From positions 62,001 through 126,000 of the forward strand of contig NZ_FOJM01000013.1 in assembly GCF_900111825.1 (NCBI RefSeq): a stretch of 64,000 nt of DNA. Direction: 5' to 3'. The translations under genes and the position numbers were made by a program. Below are positions 26,959 through 36,733 of this stretch, in pieces. Each line of letters begins with the position of its first letter. Positions within the stretch are counted from its first letter, which is position 1. This stretch comes from Pedobacter suwonensis (lineage in GTDB: Bacteria > Bacteroidota > Bacteroidia > Sphingobacteriales > Sphingobacteriaceae). Under the pieces are notes generated by a model. That model saw nothing but the letters and a program-made list of their open reading frames with translations. It was not told the DNA's origin and searched no databases.

Positions 26959-27022
26959 GTACAAAAACAAACCATTTCCGTACAAAAGTGAACCCTCCAA
27001 AGCAGATAAGCATATAGATTTG
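26959..27022 (+). promoter_or_regulatory. Candidate HTCS operator and promoter of the SusCD arm
   Basis: Direct repeats GTACAAAAACAAACC (26959-26973) and GTACAAAAGTGAACC (26980-26994) with a 21-bp period. Exactly 20 bp later comes TAGATTTG (27015-27022) as -7 box. An 18-bp block AACCATTTCCGTACAAAA is identical to the site at 10972-11035, and repeat period and distance to the -7 box are also identical. The predicted transcript start near 27029 leaves a leader of about 320 nt before susC. Confidence 0.75.
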
Positions 27023-27050
27023 TGTTAACCAAATAATAAACCTAAATATT

Positions 27051-27161
27051 ATGACAACCTATTTCTTAACTATTCCCCTTGTTGAAATTGAGGAAAACAC
27101 AAAATCTGAATTACGGGCGATACTATTAAAGATGCTTTTCAACCTGATTGGCATTTCCTGA
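27051..27161 (+). CDS. Possible 36-residue leader peptide ahead of susC
   Basis: An ATG-started 36-codon frame lies ~22 nt after the predicted transcription start of the SusCD arm and ends well before susC. It shows no signal peptide or known domain (acidic centre VEIEENTKSE, hydrophobic end). It could be a translated leader, a chance frame, or a decayed gene. The rest of the 480-bp gap holds the operator, a small hairpin, and nothing else recognised. Confidence 0.25.
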   Translation: MTTYFLTIPLVEIEENTKSELRAILLKMLFNLIGIS

Positions 27162-27260
27162 CCCGAGGTTTAGCATAAAAGCTGGAATCAACCCTTTTAA
27201 TGCTTTTCCATCTCCATTTTTAATTCGGCGATAAACCTGCACCCTTTTGGGGAATTGATG

Positions 27261-27280
27261 AGGACGCATCTGCGTGTCCT
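27261..27280 (+). promoter_or_regulatory. Small hairpin in the susC leader
   Basis: AGGACGC and GCGTGTCCT form a 7-bp stem (one G-U) with a six-base loop, 68 bases before the susC start. It might affect leader stability or translation. No T-run follows, so it is not a terminator. Confidence 0.3.
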
Positions 27281-27347
27281 GGAGATTTGTATTGCGCAAA
27301 AAAGCAGAAATATTAAAAAAAGATAATTCTAACCATATCCAAGATAG

Positions 27348-30300
27348 ATGATAAAAAACATAAACCTAAGGTCCAAAGGCTGGCTTCTTTTGGTTGCTGC
27401 ATTTTGGTGTAAGGCCCAGGCATTGCCGGCCAGGCCCATAAAAATTGCCGTCAGCTTCGTTGCTAAACGCCCTGCAATGCGGTTTCAGGAAATAACCGGA
27501 ACCGTTAAAGATGAGAAAAACCAGCCTATTCCAGGTGCAACCATCAGAATAAAGGGTACCACTACGGGTGTCCAGACCGATCTGGATGGAAAATATAAAA
27601 TCAATGTTAATCCTGGGCAGGTACTTGTGTTTTCAACCATTGGGTTCGAAAGCAAAGAAGTTACCATAGGGGCTGCTGGTGTAATCAACATCACGCTGGT
27701 TTCCGCAAGCAGTTCGCTAAGTGAAGTAGTGGTGAATGGTTATTCTACACAAAGAAGATCAGCCGTTACTGCTGCCATCAGTACCGTTTCGGGCCAGGAT
27801 TTATTGAAGGCGCCGGTAACGAATGTGAACAATGCTTTGGCAGGTCGCGTGCCGGGTCTTGTGGTGCAGCAAACTTCCGGACGTCCGGGAATTAACGGTG
27901 CTGCTTTGTATATCCGCGGACAGGTTTCGCCCTCAGCTACAGCGCTTATCATTGTGGATGGTGTGGAAAGGACCTCTTTCGGTGATATTGATCCCAATGA
28001 AATTGAAAGCATAAACATACTGAAAGATGCCTCATCTACCGCGCTATATGGTTTGAAAGGTGCTAACGGCGTGTTTGTAGTGACTACCAAAAAGGGAGTG
28101 GAGGGGCCGGCAAGGGTCACATTTTCGGGTAATCTGGGCATCATCAGTGCAACCTCTCGTCCTGAAATTCTTGGCGCTTATGAAAGTGCTATGCTGTTAA
28201 GTGAGGGGCAACGCAACGTGGGTGAATCCAGAACCTTTACCGATGAGGATTTAGCGATTTTTAAGGCCGGAAACGGTAATCCATTACTTTATCCGGATGT
28301 GCAATGGTACGATGAACTGGTTAAAGACCATTGGATGCAGAACCAGCAAAACCTCACGATATCAGGTGGCAGTGAAAAGGTAAAATACTTTACCTCATTT
28401 AGCCATATGCGCGAAGAAGGAAATTTTAAGGAATTTAAAACACCATTGGATTATTCAACTTCCCCGAGCTACAGCCGTTACAATTTCAGGGCCAGGGTAG
28501 GCATAGACCTCACCAAAACCACCAATTTTGAGGTGAACCTTGCCGGCAGGAACGAACACCGTTATAGTCCGGCGGGTATGAGCGAATACAATGATCCTGC
28601 AGGGGTAGTGAGTAACGGTATTGAAGGACTTGTGGGCCGGGCTTTGAAAATGCCTTCATGGGCAGCTCCGTTCTTTAAGGAATACATCAACTCCGATGAT
28701 CCCCGGATTATTGCCCTGGATGGAAACTATAACCATATCGTAAATTATGGATTGGGCGGGGTAAATGCTTTCAATCCTTACGCCTTACTCACTTATGGTG
28801 GATATGCCTTTACCGATAACAATATTGCCGAATCGATTTTCACCGTAAAGCAAAAACTTGATTTCTTAACACAGGGCCTGAGTTTTAAGGCCCAGTTTGG
28901 CTACGATGCCACCCAATTATCAGGAAAGTTGCAGCGTGGAAGTATCGGCTATCTGGAACTCAACAGGGCCACTTTGGCATTAACACCCGTGGGTGGTACC
29001 TATAATGATTTTTTTGGGGCGCCTGCCTATTCAAGAAGTGGTTTTACCAAAACGAATCTGCAGTTGTTTTTAACCTATGGCAGATCGTTTGGCAAGCATA
29101 ACATCAGTGCCAATCTAATCGGTCAGCGCGAACTACAGGGCTCAGCTGCGGCTGCCGCGCCTTATGCCAACCAGGGAATCATTTCGGAGGCTACTTATAA
29201 CTATGGAAATAAATACTTTCTAACAGCCAGTGCAACCTACAATGGTTCAGAGAATTATGCCAAGGGTTATCGCTACGGATTTTTTCCGGCAGCAACCTTA
29301 GGTTATAATCTGGCCAATGAGGAATGGATGAAAAAATTTACCTGGATCAGCATGTTTAAAATCAGAGGTTCGATTGGAAGGGTAGGGATTCCAAGTCCCG
29401 GTACAAGCCGTTTCTATTATCAGAACAGGTTTGGCGCCGGATCAAACGTGGTATTTGGAAATCCGAACAGTAACTTTAGCGCGCCTACCTATACCCAGTT
29501 ACAATATGGCAATCCGTTTATCACCTTTGAGGTGTCTTTAAAACGAAATATCGGACTTGATCTTTCTTTATTCAAGGATAAACTGAACATCACTGCTGAC
29601 CTTTTTGATGATGAGCGTTCGGATATTTTAACCACCCGTTCGGCAACCAGTTTTGCAACTTATGGTGCCACCGTGCCAAGTACCAATTATGGTGTCAATT
29701 ACAACCACGGATATGAATTATCAGCAACTTACCGGGATAAGATCAAGGACTTTACCTATTCCTTTACGGCCAACCTGAGTTATGCCAGAAATGAGCGCAG
29801 GGTATTGGATGAAGCACCTGGTCTTGCCGAAAATCTGCGGGTGTCGGGCAAGCCGATCGGTACCTATTTTGGATACCATGTACTCGGTTTTTATGCAGAT
29901 CAACAGGATATTGATAGCAGTCCCTTGAACAAAATTACAGCCTATCCTTCTATACCCGGCGATTTTAAATATCAGGATGTTAACGGCGACGGAATCATTA
30001 ATAACCAGGATGTAATCGCCATCGGGCATCCTAATATTCCGGAATACAATGCCAGTCTGAATATGCAATTTGGGTATAAGGGATTTCAATTATCGGCACT
30101 TTTTAATGGGGTAACGAATGTGAGTTCAAACGTGGTGTTTCAAAGTGGCGGCCTTAACCAGTATTACGCACCAATGTTAAACAGATGGACGCCTGGCAAT
30201 ACCAATGCCAGCTGGCCGGTAATCCGTCCGGGCCTGAATGCAAATCCCAATGAAAGCTTAAACGACTTTATACTGCAAGACGCTTCTTACATCAAATTAC

Positions 30301-30518
30301 GAAATGTGCAGTTCAGTTACAGTTTGCCTAAAAAATGGGTCAATAGAATTCGCCTGAATGGCCTTACCGTATTCGTTAGCGGCCAGAACTTAATCACCTG
30401 GACAAATTTTTATGGTATCGATCCTGAAAACAGCTTATCGGGAAATGCCTATGCCTCTTCTATTGCCACTATTCCCACCACCAAGGTTTTCAATTTTGGC
30501 CTCAATTTATCACTCTAA
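27348..30518 (+). CDS. SusC/RagA-family TonB-dependent transporter 1
   Basis: 1056-residue outer-membrane glycan importer. An export signal is followed by a carboxypeptidase-like beta domain (~48-120, GTVKDEKNQPIPGATIRIKG). The plug domain (~125-240) has the SusC hallmarks VNGYSTQRR, AGRVPGL, LIIVDGVER and ILKDASSTALYG. A 22-strand-type barrel ends in FNFGLNLSL. SusC pairs with the SusD lipoprotein encoded 15 bp downstream to form a pedal-bin importer for oligosaccharides, energised by TonB. First full gene behind the second HTCS-type operator. Confidence 0.96.
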   Translation: MIKNINLRSKGWLLLVAAFWCKAQALPARPIKIAVSFVAKRPAMRFQEITGTVKDEKNQPIPGATIRIKGTTTGVQTDLDGKYKINVNPGQVLVFSTIGFESKEVTIGAAGVINITLVSASSSLSEVVVNGYSTQRRSAVTAAISTVSGQDLLKAPVTNVNNALAGRVPGLVVQQTSGRPGINGAALYIRGQVSPSATALIIVDGVERTSFGDIDPNEIESINILKDASSTALYGLKGANGVFVVTTKKGVEGPARVTFSGNLGIISATSRPEILGAYESAMLLSEGQRNVGESRTFTDEDLAIFKAGNGNPLLYPDVQWYDELVKDHWMQNQQNLTISGGSEKVKYFTSFSHMREEGNFKEFKTPLDYSTSPSYSRYNFRARVGIDLTKTTNFEVNLAGRNEHRYSPAGMSEYNDPAGVVSNGIEGLVGRALKMPSWAAPFFKEYINSDDPRIIALDGNYNHIVNYGLGGVNAFNPYALLTYGGYAFTDNNIAESIFTVKQKLDFLTQGLSFKAQFGYDATQLSGKLQRGSIGYLELNRATLALTPVGGTYNDFFGAPAYSRSGFTKTNLQLFLTYGRSFGKHNISANLIGQRELQGSAAAAAPYANQGIISEATYNYGNKYFLTASATYNGSENYAKGYRYGFFPAATLGYNLANEEWMKKFTWISMFKIRGSIGRVGIPSPGTSRFYYQNRFGAGSNVVFGNPNSNFSAPTYTQLQYGNPFITFEVSLKRNIGLDLSLFKDKLNITADLFDDERSDILTTRSATSFATYGATVPSTNYGVNYNHGYELSATYRDKIKDFTYSFTANLSYARNERRVLDEAPGLAENLRVSGKPIGTYFGYHVLGFYADQQDIDSSPLNKITAYPSIPGDFKYQDVNGDGIINNQDVIAIGHPNIPEYNASLNMQFGYKGFQLSALFNGVTNVSSNVVFQSGGLNQYYAPMLNRWTPGNTNASWPVIRPGLNANPNESLNDFILQDASYIKLRNVQFSYSLPKKWVNRIRLNGLTVFVSGQNLITWTNFYGIDPENSLSGNAYASSIATIPTTKVFNFGLNLSL

Positions 30519-30533
30519 TCAAAGGTTACCATC

Positions 30534-32207
30534 ATGAAAAAAATCATATATCTTTTGTTTTCATTTATGCTCTGCATTGCTTATTCCTGCAAAAAGGATT
30601 TTTTACAGCGTGATGTGGGCATCCAGAGCGACCTTGAAGAGGTTTTTAAAGACCCCTTAACGGCTTCCCGCTTTGGCGATTTTACCTATACTTTTTCTAT
30701 TTCGGATTATGGCCGCCTGAGCGGATATAAAGGAATGACCTCACAATTTACAGATGAGTCTATTGCCAATAATGGTCAGATAGAGGTGGCGGCAATGAAC
30801 AGTGGCCAATTTCTGGATCCGGGAGCTTCTGATGTGACAGGCATTTACGCTCAAATGTACCGTGGAATCAGAAATGCAAACCTGATGCTGGCCAATATGG
30901 ATAAAGTTCCCTGGACCGATCTTTATAATCCTAATTATATCAAGGGTGAGCAACTATATCTCCGCGCTTACTTCTATTTCGAGTTGTTAAGGCGTTTTGG
31001 AGGGGTCGTGATATTAACCCAGCCACAAGATTTTACAGAAGCTTCTACAGATCTTCCGCGCAGCAGTTATGCAGAAACCTTTGCATTGATTTTAAGTGAT
31101 CTGGAACAGGCCCTTACGCTGTTGCCACTAACCAATGCCGACTGGCCCAATCCGGCAGCACAATCTAACCGGGCTACGGGGGCTGCGGTTATGGCACTTA
31201 AAGCAAGAGCCCTGCTCTTCGATGCCAGTCCGTTAAATAATCCGGAAAATGATTTGGCGAAATGGAAAAAAGCCACAGAGGCATCAAAGGCAATTATGGA
31301 CCTGAACAAATTTTCACTGGAGCCCAATTACGCCAATGTGCTTACGGTAGCAAACTCTAACGAATACATCCGGATCTGGCCCCGTGGCGGCCGTGGATTT
31401 ATTGGGACTTATCTGAGCGATTTTTTGATTCCTACAAGTTATGGAGGTGCACAATCTAACCTTTCACCTGTTCAGAATCATGTTGATCTGTACGAAATGG
31501 CCAATGGCAAACCCATTACCGACGCCACCTCAGGATACAATCCTCAAAATCCTTACCTCAACAGAGATCCGCGGTTTTATGTAAACATCCTTTATAACAA
31601 TGCAACCTGGCAGGGACGGGCGGTGCAAACCTGGCAATCTGAACCCAATGCCCAGGGTATTATTACCTATGGAACCGATATCAGCACGGCAACTTCAATA
31701 ACCAAAACCAGTTACTACCTGAAAAGGCTATGGCCGGAGGCTTCACGTTCGGGCTCAACCGCATCAGCATTACTGAATTATGTTTTTTACAGATATGCAG
31801 AAGTCCTGATCAATTATGCAGAAGCTTTAAATGAAGAATCAGGGCCAAGCGCAGAAGTATACAATGCGGTAAATGCCATTCGCCTGCGCGCTAAAATGCC
31901 GGTTTTACCAGCTGGTCTCAGCCAGGCTGAAATGCGCGAACGCATCAGAAACGAAAGGGCCATCGAGTTCGCTTTCGAAGATATGCGCTGGTGGGATATC
32001 CTTCGCTGGAAAAAAGGGACTGAAATTGTGGCCCAGCCAATGAAGGCCATGAAAGTGGTTAAAAATGCTAATGACTCTTTCAGCTATAGTGTGATCGAAT
32101 TGCCTGCATTTAAAAAGGTATTTAATAACAATATGTATTTATATCCTATTCCCCGGGCAGAAATGAATAAGACCAGTGGTGCATTGAAACAGAATCCGGG
32201 ATGGTAG
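30534..32207 (+). CDS. SusD/RagB-family surface glycan-binding lipoprotein 1
   Basis: 557-residue lipoprotein; lipobox-like IAYSC with Cys 19 followed by KKDF. The TPR-rich SusD fold is supported by YLRAYFYFELLRRFGGV, MALKARALLFDASP, FRYAEV-type YAEVLINYAEALNE and the C-terminal RNERAIEFAFEDMRWWDILRW and YPIPRAEMNK. It acts as the lid of the SusC transporter encoded just upstream and captures glycan at the cell surface. Confidence 0.96.
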   Translation: MKKIIYLLFSFMLCIAYSCKKDFLQRDVGIQSDLEEVFKDPLTASRFGDFTYTFSISDYGRLSGYKGMTSQFTDESIANNGQIEVAAMNSGQFLDPGASDVTGIYAQMYRGIRNANLMLANMDKVPWTDLYNPNYIKGEQLYLRAYFYFELLRRFGGVVILTQPQDFTEASTDLPRSSYAETFALILSDLEQALTLLPLTNADWPNPAAQSNRATGAAVMALKARALLFDASPLNNPENDLAKWKKATEASKAIMDLNKFSLEPNYANVLTVANSNEYIRIWPRGGRGFIGTYLSDFLIPTSYGGAQSNLSPVQNHVDLYEMANGKPITDATSGYNPQNPYLNRDPRFYVNILYNNATWQGRAVQTWQSEPNAQGIITYGTDISTATSITKTSYYLKRLWPEASRSGSTASALLNYVFYRYAEVLINYAEALNEESGPSAEVYNAVNAIRLRAKMPVLPAGLSQAEMRERIRNERAIEFAFEDMRWWDILRWKKGTEIVAQPMKAMKVVKNANDSFSYSVIELPAFKKVFNNNMYLYPIPRAEMNKTSGALKQNPGW

Positions 32208-32242
32208 TGATTGGGTTGTACATCAATTTTAAAAGTTAAGAA

Positions 32243-35065
32243 ATGACAAGATATATTAAATGTTCGGGCGTTATGCTGTGCATCATCAGCTATCTGCTTA
32301 CCTGCACAGCCTTTGCACAGACTAACGGTAAGCAGGATACCATCAGGGTTAGGAAAGCTAACTACACAGACTCGACAGATAAATTAATAGAAATTCCGTT
32401 TGCTACACGCAGCCGGGAAGAATTGAATTATGCCCAGAGCTCGCTGCGCTATAATCAGCTTACCCAAGTACCGATCAGTAACCTTTCTGGTTTACTAGCG
32501 GGGAGGTTAAGTGGCTTTTTATTCAGGTGGACAGGTAATCAGCCGGGCGGTGGAAACGTGTCCTATCAAATCCGTGGAAAATCATCGTATGCGCAAGGCG
32601 CTACGCCAGCTTTTCTGGTTGATGGAATTGAACGTGATTTCGAAGATATGGATATCAGCGAAATAGAAAGTGTAACCGTATTAAAAGATGCTGCTGGTTT
32701 AAACTGGTATGGCCTAAATGGAGGTAATGGCGCAATTTTGGTCACCACAAAAAGAGGTAAAATAGGAGAGAACCTGATTTCTTTTGATGCTCAGGGCGGT
32801 TTTCAATCTGCCGGTAACCTCATCAAACCCTTAAATTCGTATGATTTTGCTACTTTATACAATCGGGGCTTAACCAATGTGGGGCAGGTACCGGCCTATA
32901 ATGATGCAGCGCTTGACGGTTATAAAAACCATACCAACCCCTACCTCTATCCGGACAATAACCACTTAGAACGCTTTCTGGGCAAAAGAGCAGCTACACA
33001 AAGGTACGCGCTTACCTTTAGCGGAGGGAGCAACAGGGTACGTTATTTCAGTTCTGTGAGTTACTTTAACCAGCAAGGCCTTTTGAAGGAAACGGAAACG
33101 CCCAATTACGATTCTAATTATGGCTATAAACGTTATAATTTCCGCATCAATTTAGATTACGATGTAACCAAAACACTTACACTTACGTTGTTGGCAGGCG
33201 TAAGGAGTGAAGTGCGTAATGATGTTGGCGATGGCACCAGCACGGTTTTAAGTAACCTGTATAATTTGCCCCCAAACGCCTTTCCAATTTTAAATGCAGA
33301 TGGATCTTACGGCGGAACCTCCCTCTTTCAAAGTAATCCCCTGGGCCAGTTACAGTCTACAGGATTTTCAAGAACCACCACCAATATTTTGCTCGCCAGC
33401 ATCATGGCCGATCAGAAAATGGATTTTATCACCAAAGGCCTTTCGGCTAACCTTTTCTTTTCTTATGATGGTTATGGTAATTATGGCGACGGGTTATCTC
33501 AGAATTATGCAGTTTTCAATCAAACCGTCACGCCTGTACAAACTTATCGTACGCCGGCAGTTATTGCTTACCGTACTGCAGCTTTCCAAACCAATACCAA
33601 AAACAATGAACTCTGGTTTGGCTTAGATTACAACAGAACCTTTGCTACAGATCATCAGGTAAAGGCAAATGTAAGGGCGCAACAATATGTAAGCGCTGCG
33701 GTAGACCGTTTGGATTACCGTTCACGGATGATTGTAGGGCGGGCAGATTACAGTTTTAAGCAACGTTACCAGTTGGGATTTACAGGAAGTTACTCCGGAT
33801 CTGAAAACTATGCGCCTGGAAGACGTTTTGGCTTTTTTCCGGCAGTATCAGCCGGCTGGTTAATATCCAAAGAAGATTTCATGAAAGATGCTTCCGTAAT
33901 CAGTTACCTGAAACTGCGCGGATCTTATGGTCGCTCGGGTAATATCGGCCCAACTTATGATGCCAATGGCAATGTGGTCAGACTGCCATACCGTACGCTC
34001 TTTACCAGAGATGCAGGGCCATTTCTGGGGTCTACTTTTTCTACGTCAACCACGGCCAGGCTGGTAAGCCCTGCAGGTAACCCCTTAACCACCTGGGAAA
34101 AAATTGACCGCTTGAACCTGGGTACAGACGTAGATTTTTTTAAAGGCGCACTTTCCTTCTCTGTTGATTATTTTGATGAAAAACGAACGGATATCCTTGG
34201 TCCTGCAAACTTACCTGGGATCCTTGGGATAGCTATTGCGCAGGTAAATTCAGGCAAGGTAAGCAGTAAAGGATTCGATGCCAGCGGAACTTTCCATAAA
34301 AAAATTGGTGAAGTGCAAATCAGTACCAACGCCAACTTTACCTATGCTAAAAATATCATTTTGGAAAGAACGGAAAACGTACTCCCTAACCAGTCTACTA
34401 TAGGCCGGTATGTGAATGGCGGAAATTATTACATCGCTGAAGGTATTTTTCAGAGCCAGGCAGAGATTAATACCAGTCCGAAGCAAACCCTTTCGAGCCT
34501 TGTGGTGCCCGGCGATTTGAAATACAGGGATGTGAACAATGATAACGTCATCGATGCCAACGATGCCATTTCCAGCGACTATACCGATATTCCGAAAATA
34601 TATTATGGCTTCGGTTTTAATATCCGATATAAACAGTTTGATTTAGGCGCACAGTTCCAGGGCGTTGCTGGCAGAACTGTGGATGTCTCTGACATTGTAT
34701 ATGCAGGTCCGAATGGCTTGAATCAGCTCAGTTTAGATAGCTGGACTCCGGCCACAGCGGCCACGGCAAAATATCCCCGTATCGCAATATCAGACAATGG
34801 GAACAACACGGCCAACTCCACCTTTTGGTTGTATTCAGGGAATTTTTTAAAACTCAGGTCTGCTGAAATTGGATACAGTACGCCACAAAGCCTTAACCAG
34901 CGCTTACGTTTTAAAGGCGCGAGGATCTTTGTAAGTGGTAATAATATTTTCTCAATTTCCAAACTCGGAGAACTGGGTATTGATCCCGAAACCCCCAATG
35001 CAGGTCGTTTTTCGTCTTACCCTTACGTAAAAACCTTTGCGGTAGGCTTAACTGTTAAATTTTAA
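32243..35065 (+). CDS. SusC/RagA-family TonB-dependent transporter 2
   Basis: 940-residue outer-membrane importer. Signal peptide ~1-25 (ends AFAQ). Unlike the first SusC it lacks the N-terminal carboxypeptidase-like domain: after a short linker with ATRSREELNYAQ it goes directly into a plug (LLAGRLSGF, AFLVDGIERD, VLKDAAGLNWYG). The barrel ends FAVGLTVKF. It is 116 residues shorter than its partner paralog and clearly divergent, so it may accept a different oligosaccharide from the same polymer. It begins 36 bp after the first SusD gene. Confidence 0.95.
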   Translation: MTRYIKCSGVMLCIISYLLTCTAFAQTNGKQDTIRVRKANYTDSTDKLIEIPFATRSREELNYAQSSLRYNQLTQVPISNLSGLLAGRLSGFLFRWTGNQPGGGNVSYQIRGKSSYAQGATPAFLVDGIERDFEDMDISEIESVTVLKDAAGLNWYGLNGGNGAILVTTKRGKIGENLISFDAQGGFQSAGNLIKPLNSYDFATLYNRGLTNVGQVPAYNDAALDGYKNHTNPYLYPDNNHLERFLGKRAATQRYALTFSGGSNRVRYFSSVSYFNQQGLLKETETPNYDSNYGYKRYNFRINLDYDVTKTLTLTLLAGVRSEVRNDVGDGTSTVLSNLYNLPPNAFPILNADGSYGGTSLFQSNPLGQLQSTGFSRTTTNILLASIMADQKMDFITKGLSANLFFSYDGYGNYGDGLSQNYAVFNQTVTPVQTYRTPAVIAYRTAAFQTNTKNNELWFGLDYNRTFATDHQVKANVRAQQYVSAAVDRLDYRSRMIVGRADYSFKQRYQLGFTGSYSGSENYAPGRRFGFFPAVSAGWLISKEDFMKDASVISYLKLRGSYGRSGNIGPTYDANGNVVRLPYRTLFTRDAGPFLGSTFSTSTTARLVSPAGNPLTTWEKIDRLNLGTDVDFFKGALSFSVDYFDEKRTDILGPANLPGILGIAIAQVNSGKVSSKGFDASGTFHKKIGEVQISTNANFTYAKNIILERTENVLPNQSTIGRYVNGGNYYIAEGIFQSQAEINTSPKQTLSSLVVPGDLKYRDVNNDNVIDANDAISSDYTDIPKIYYGFGFNIRYKQFDLGAQFQGVAGRTVDVSDIVYAGPNGLNQLSLDSWTPATAATAKYPRIAISDNGNNTANSTFWLYSGNFLKLRSAEIGYSTPQSLNQRLRFKGARIFVSGNNIFSISKLGELGIDPETPNAGRFSSYPYVKTFAVGLTVKF

Positions 35066-35071
35066 CTCAAA

Positions 35072-36733
35072 ATGAGTATGAAAAAGAAAATATATGTAAT
35101 GCAAATGGTACTGGCGGTTTTGCTAATGAGCTTTACTGCCTGCAAGGATGAATTTTTTGAACCCTCGTACAGTGAGGGGCCTGTTAATGAAGACGCGATC
35201 TGGAATACCGACAGACGTGTGCGGGAGTATTTAAACAACGGTTATAATTACATGCTTGCCCGATACAATGTTGATGGCTCAGGAGCCTTAATGGCCAGCG
35301 GAAGTGATGAAGCAGTTAACTCAAACTTAAACAGCAATGTAAACATTTTTAATAATGGTAACTGGAGCAGTTTAAGGACTTTTGATGAGCAATATACCAA
35401 TCTTTATAACGGTTTATGGGTAGTCAATACTTTCCTGGAGCGATCGCCCACAGCAGTGATTTTTCCCGCAAGCGATCTTCGCGGACTAAGGGGAGAAGCT
35501 TTTTTTCTGAGGGGCTTATTACATCATGAGTTGTTTAAAAGATATGGGGGCATTGTTCTTGCCACCCGGTCCTTTTCACCGGTAGAAGACCTGAATATTC
35601 CACGCAATTCAGTTGATGATGTAGTCAGACAGATTGTTAAGGATTGCGACTCAGCTATCAGCCAGATTCCGGCAGCCTCCACAAAAGATTGGGATGCGGC
35701 CAATTACGGACGTGCCACAAAAGCTGCGGGAATGGCGCTGAAAGCCAAAACCCTGCTGGTTTATGCAAGCCCTTTATACAACACCGGCAATGATCTGCAA
35801 CGCTGGCAGAATGCGGCCAATGCAGCAAAGGATTTAATCGACTTAAATAAACACAGCCTGTTAAGTACGGCTTCATTTCCAAACTTATGGGATTACACCA
35901 ATACAGCAACCTCTTATAATAACGAGGTGATCTTCGCTACGCCAGCAAGCAATACGAATGCCATTGAAGCCAATAATGCACCCATTAGCTTTACCGGTGG
36001 GTTGGGCAGAACAAACCCTACCCAGAATTTAGTTGATGCTTTTGAAATGACCAATGGCAAAACCATAACCGACCCTACATCAGGCTATGATCCACAAAAT
36101 CCTTATGCAAACAGAGATCCGCGTTTAAACCAGTTTATTGTAGTTAATGGCGCAAATTTTAAAACAGGAAGCTTAACACGAGCCGTAGAGACTTATGAAG
36201 GTGGACGTGATAACGTTCCTTCTAATGTAAACAGTACAAAATCTGGTTATTACCTGCGCAAATTTTTAAGTGGTAACGCTACTTACAACATTACGGGTAC
36301 AACGAGCGTAAGAAGGCCCTGGGTATTGTTTCGTTATGCAGAAATTTTACTGATCTATGCAGAAGCGCTGAACGAATTTGGAGGTCCGAATGCGGAGGTT
36401 TACAATGCGATAAATGCGGTACGTAACCGTGCCGGAATGCCTGCACTTGCCGGGTTAACACAATCGCAAATGCGCGACAGGATTAAAAATGAACGGAGAG
36501 TGGAATTATGTTTTGAAGAACAACGGTTTTTTGATGTGCGCCGGTGGAAGGATGGGGAAAGTAATTTTAACGGACCGGTTAGGGGAATGAAAATTACCAA
36601 GGTAGGCACTGCGTTAACCTATAACCCATTTGTAATTGAAAACAGAACCTTTACCAGTAAAAATTATTGGTATCCTTTTCAGCAATCTGAAATTAATAAG
36701 GCCAGTAAACTTATTCAAAACCCAGGGTATTGA
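35072..36733 (+). CDS. SusD/RagB-family surface glycan-binding lipoprotein 2
   Basis: 553-residue lipoprotein with lipobox FTAC (Cys 24) followed by KDEFFEP. SusD signatures: RGEAFFLRGLLHHELFKRYGGI, MALKAKTLLVYASP, FRYAEILLIYAEALNE, KNERRVELCFEEQRFFDVRRW and a C-terminal YPFQQSEINK. Pairs with the second SusC gene (6 bp upstream). Translation may begin at the second Met (35078). Its stop overlaps the start of the esterase gene. Confidence 0.96.
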   Translation: MSMKKKIYVMQMVLAVLLMSFTACKDEFFEPSYSEGPVNEDAIWNTDRRVREYLNNGYNYMLARYNVDGSGALMASGSDEAVNSNLNSNVNIFNNGNWSSLRTFDEQYTNLYNGLWVVNTFLERSPTAVIFPASDLRGLRGEAFFLRGLLHHELFKRYGGIVLATRSFSPVEDLNIPRNSVDDVVRQIVKDCDSAISQIPAASTKDWDAANYGRATKAAGMALKAKTLLVYASPLYNTGNDLQRWQNAANAAKDLIDLNKHSLLSTASFPNLWDYTNTATSYNNEVIFATPASNTNAIEANNAPISFTGGLGRTNPTQNLVDAFEMTNGKTITDPTSGYDPQNPYANRDPRLNQFIVVNGANFKTGSLTRAVETYEGGRDNVPSNVNSTKSGYYLRKFLSGNATYNITGTTSVRRPWVLFRYAEILLIYAEALNEFGGPNAEVYNAINAVRNRAGMPALAGLTQSQMRDRIKNERRVELCFEEQRFFDVRRWKDGESNFNGPVRGMKITKVGTALTYNPFVIENRTFTSKNYWYPFQQSEINKASKLIQNPGY

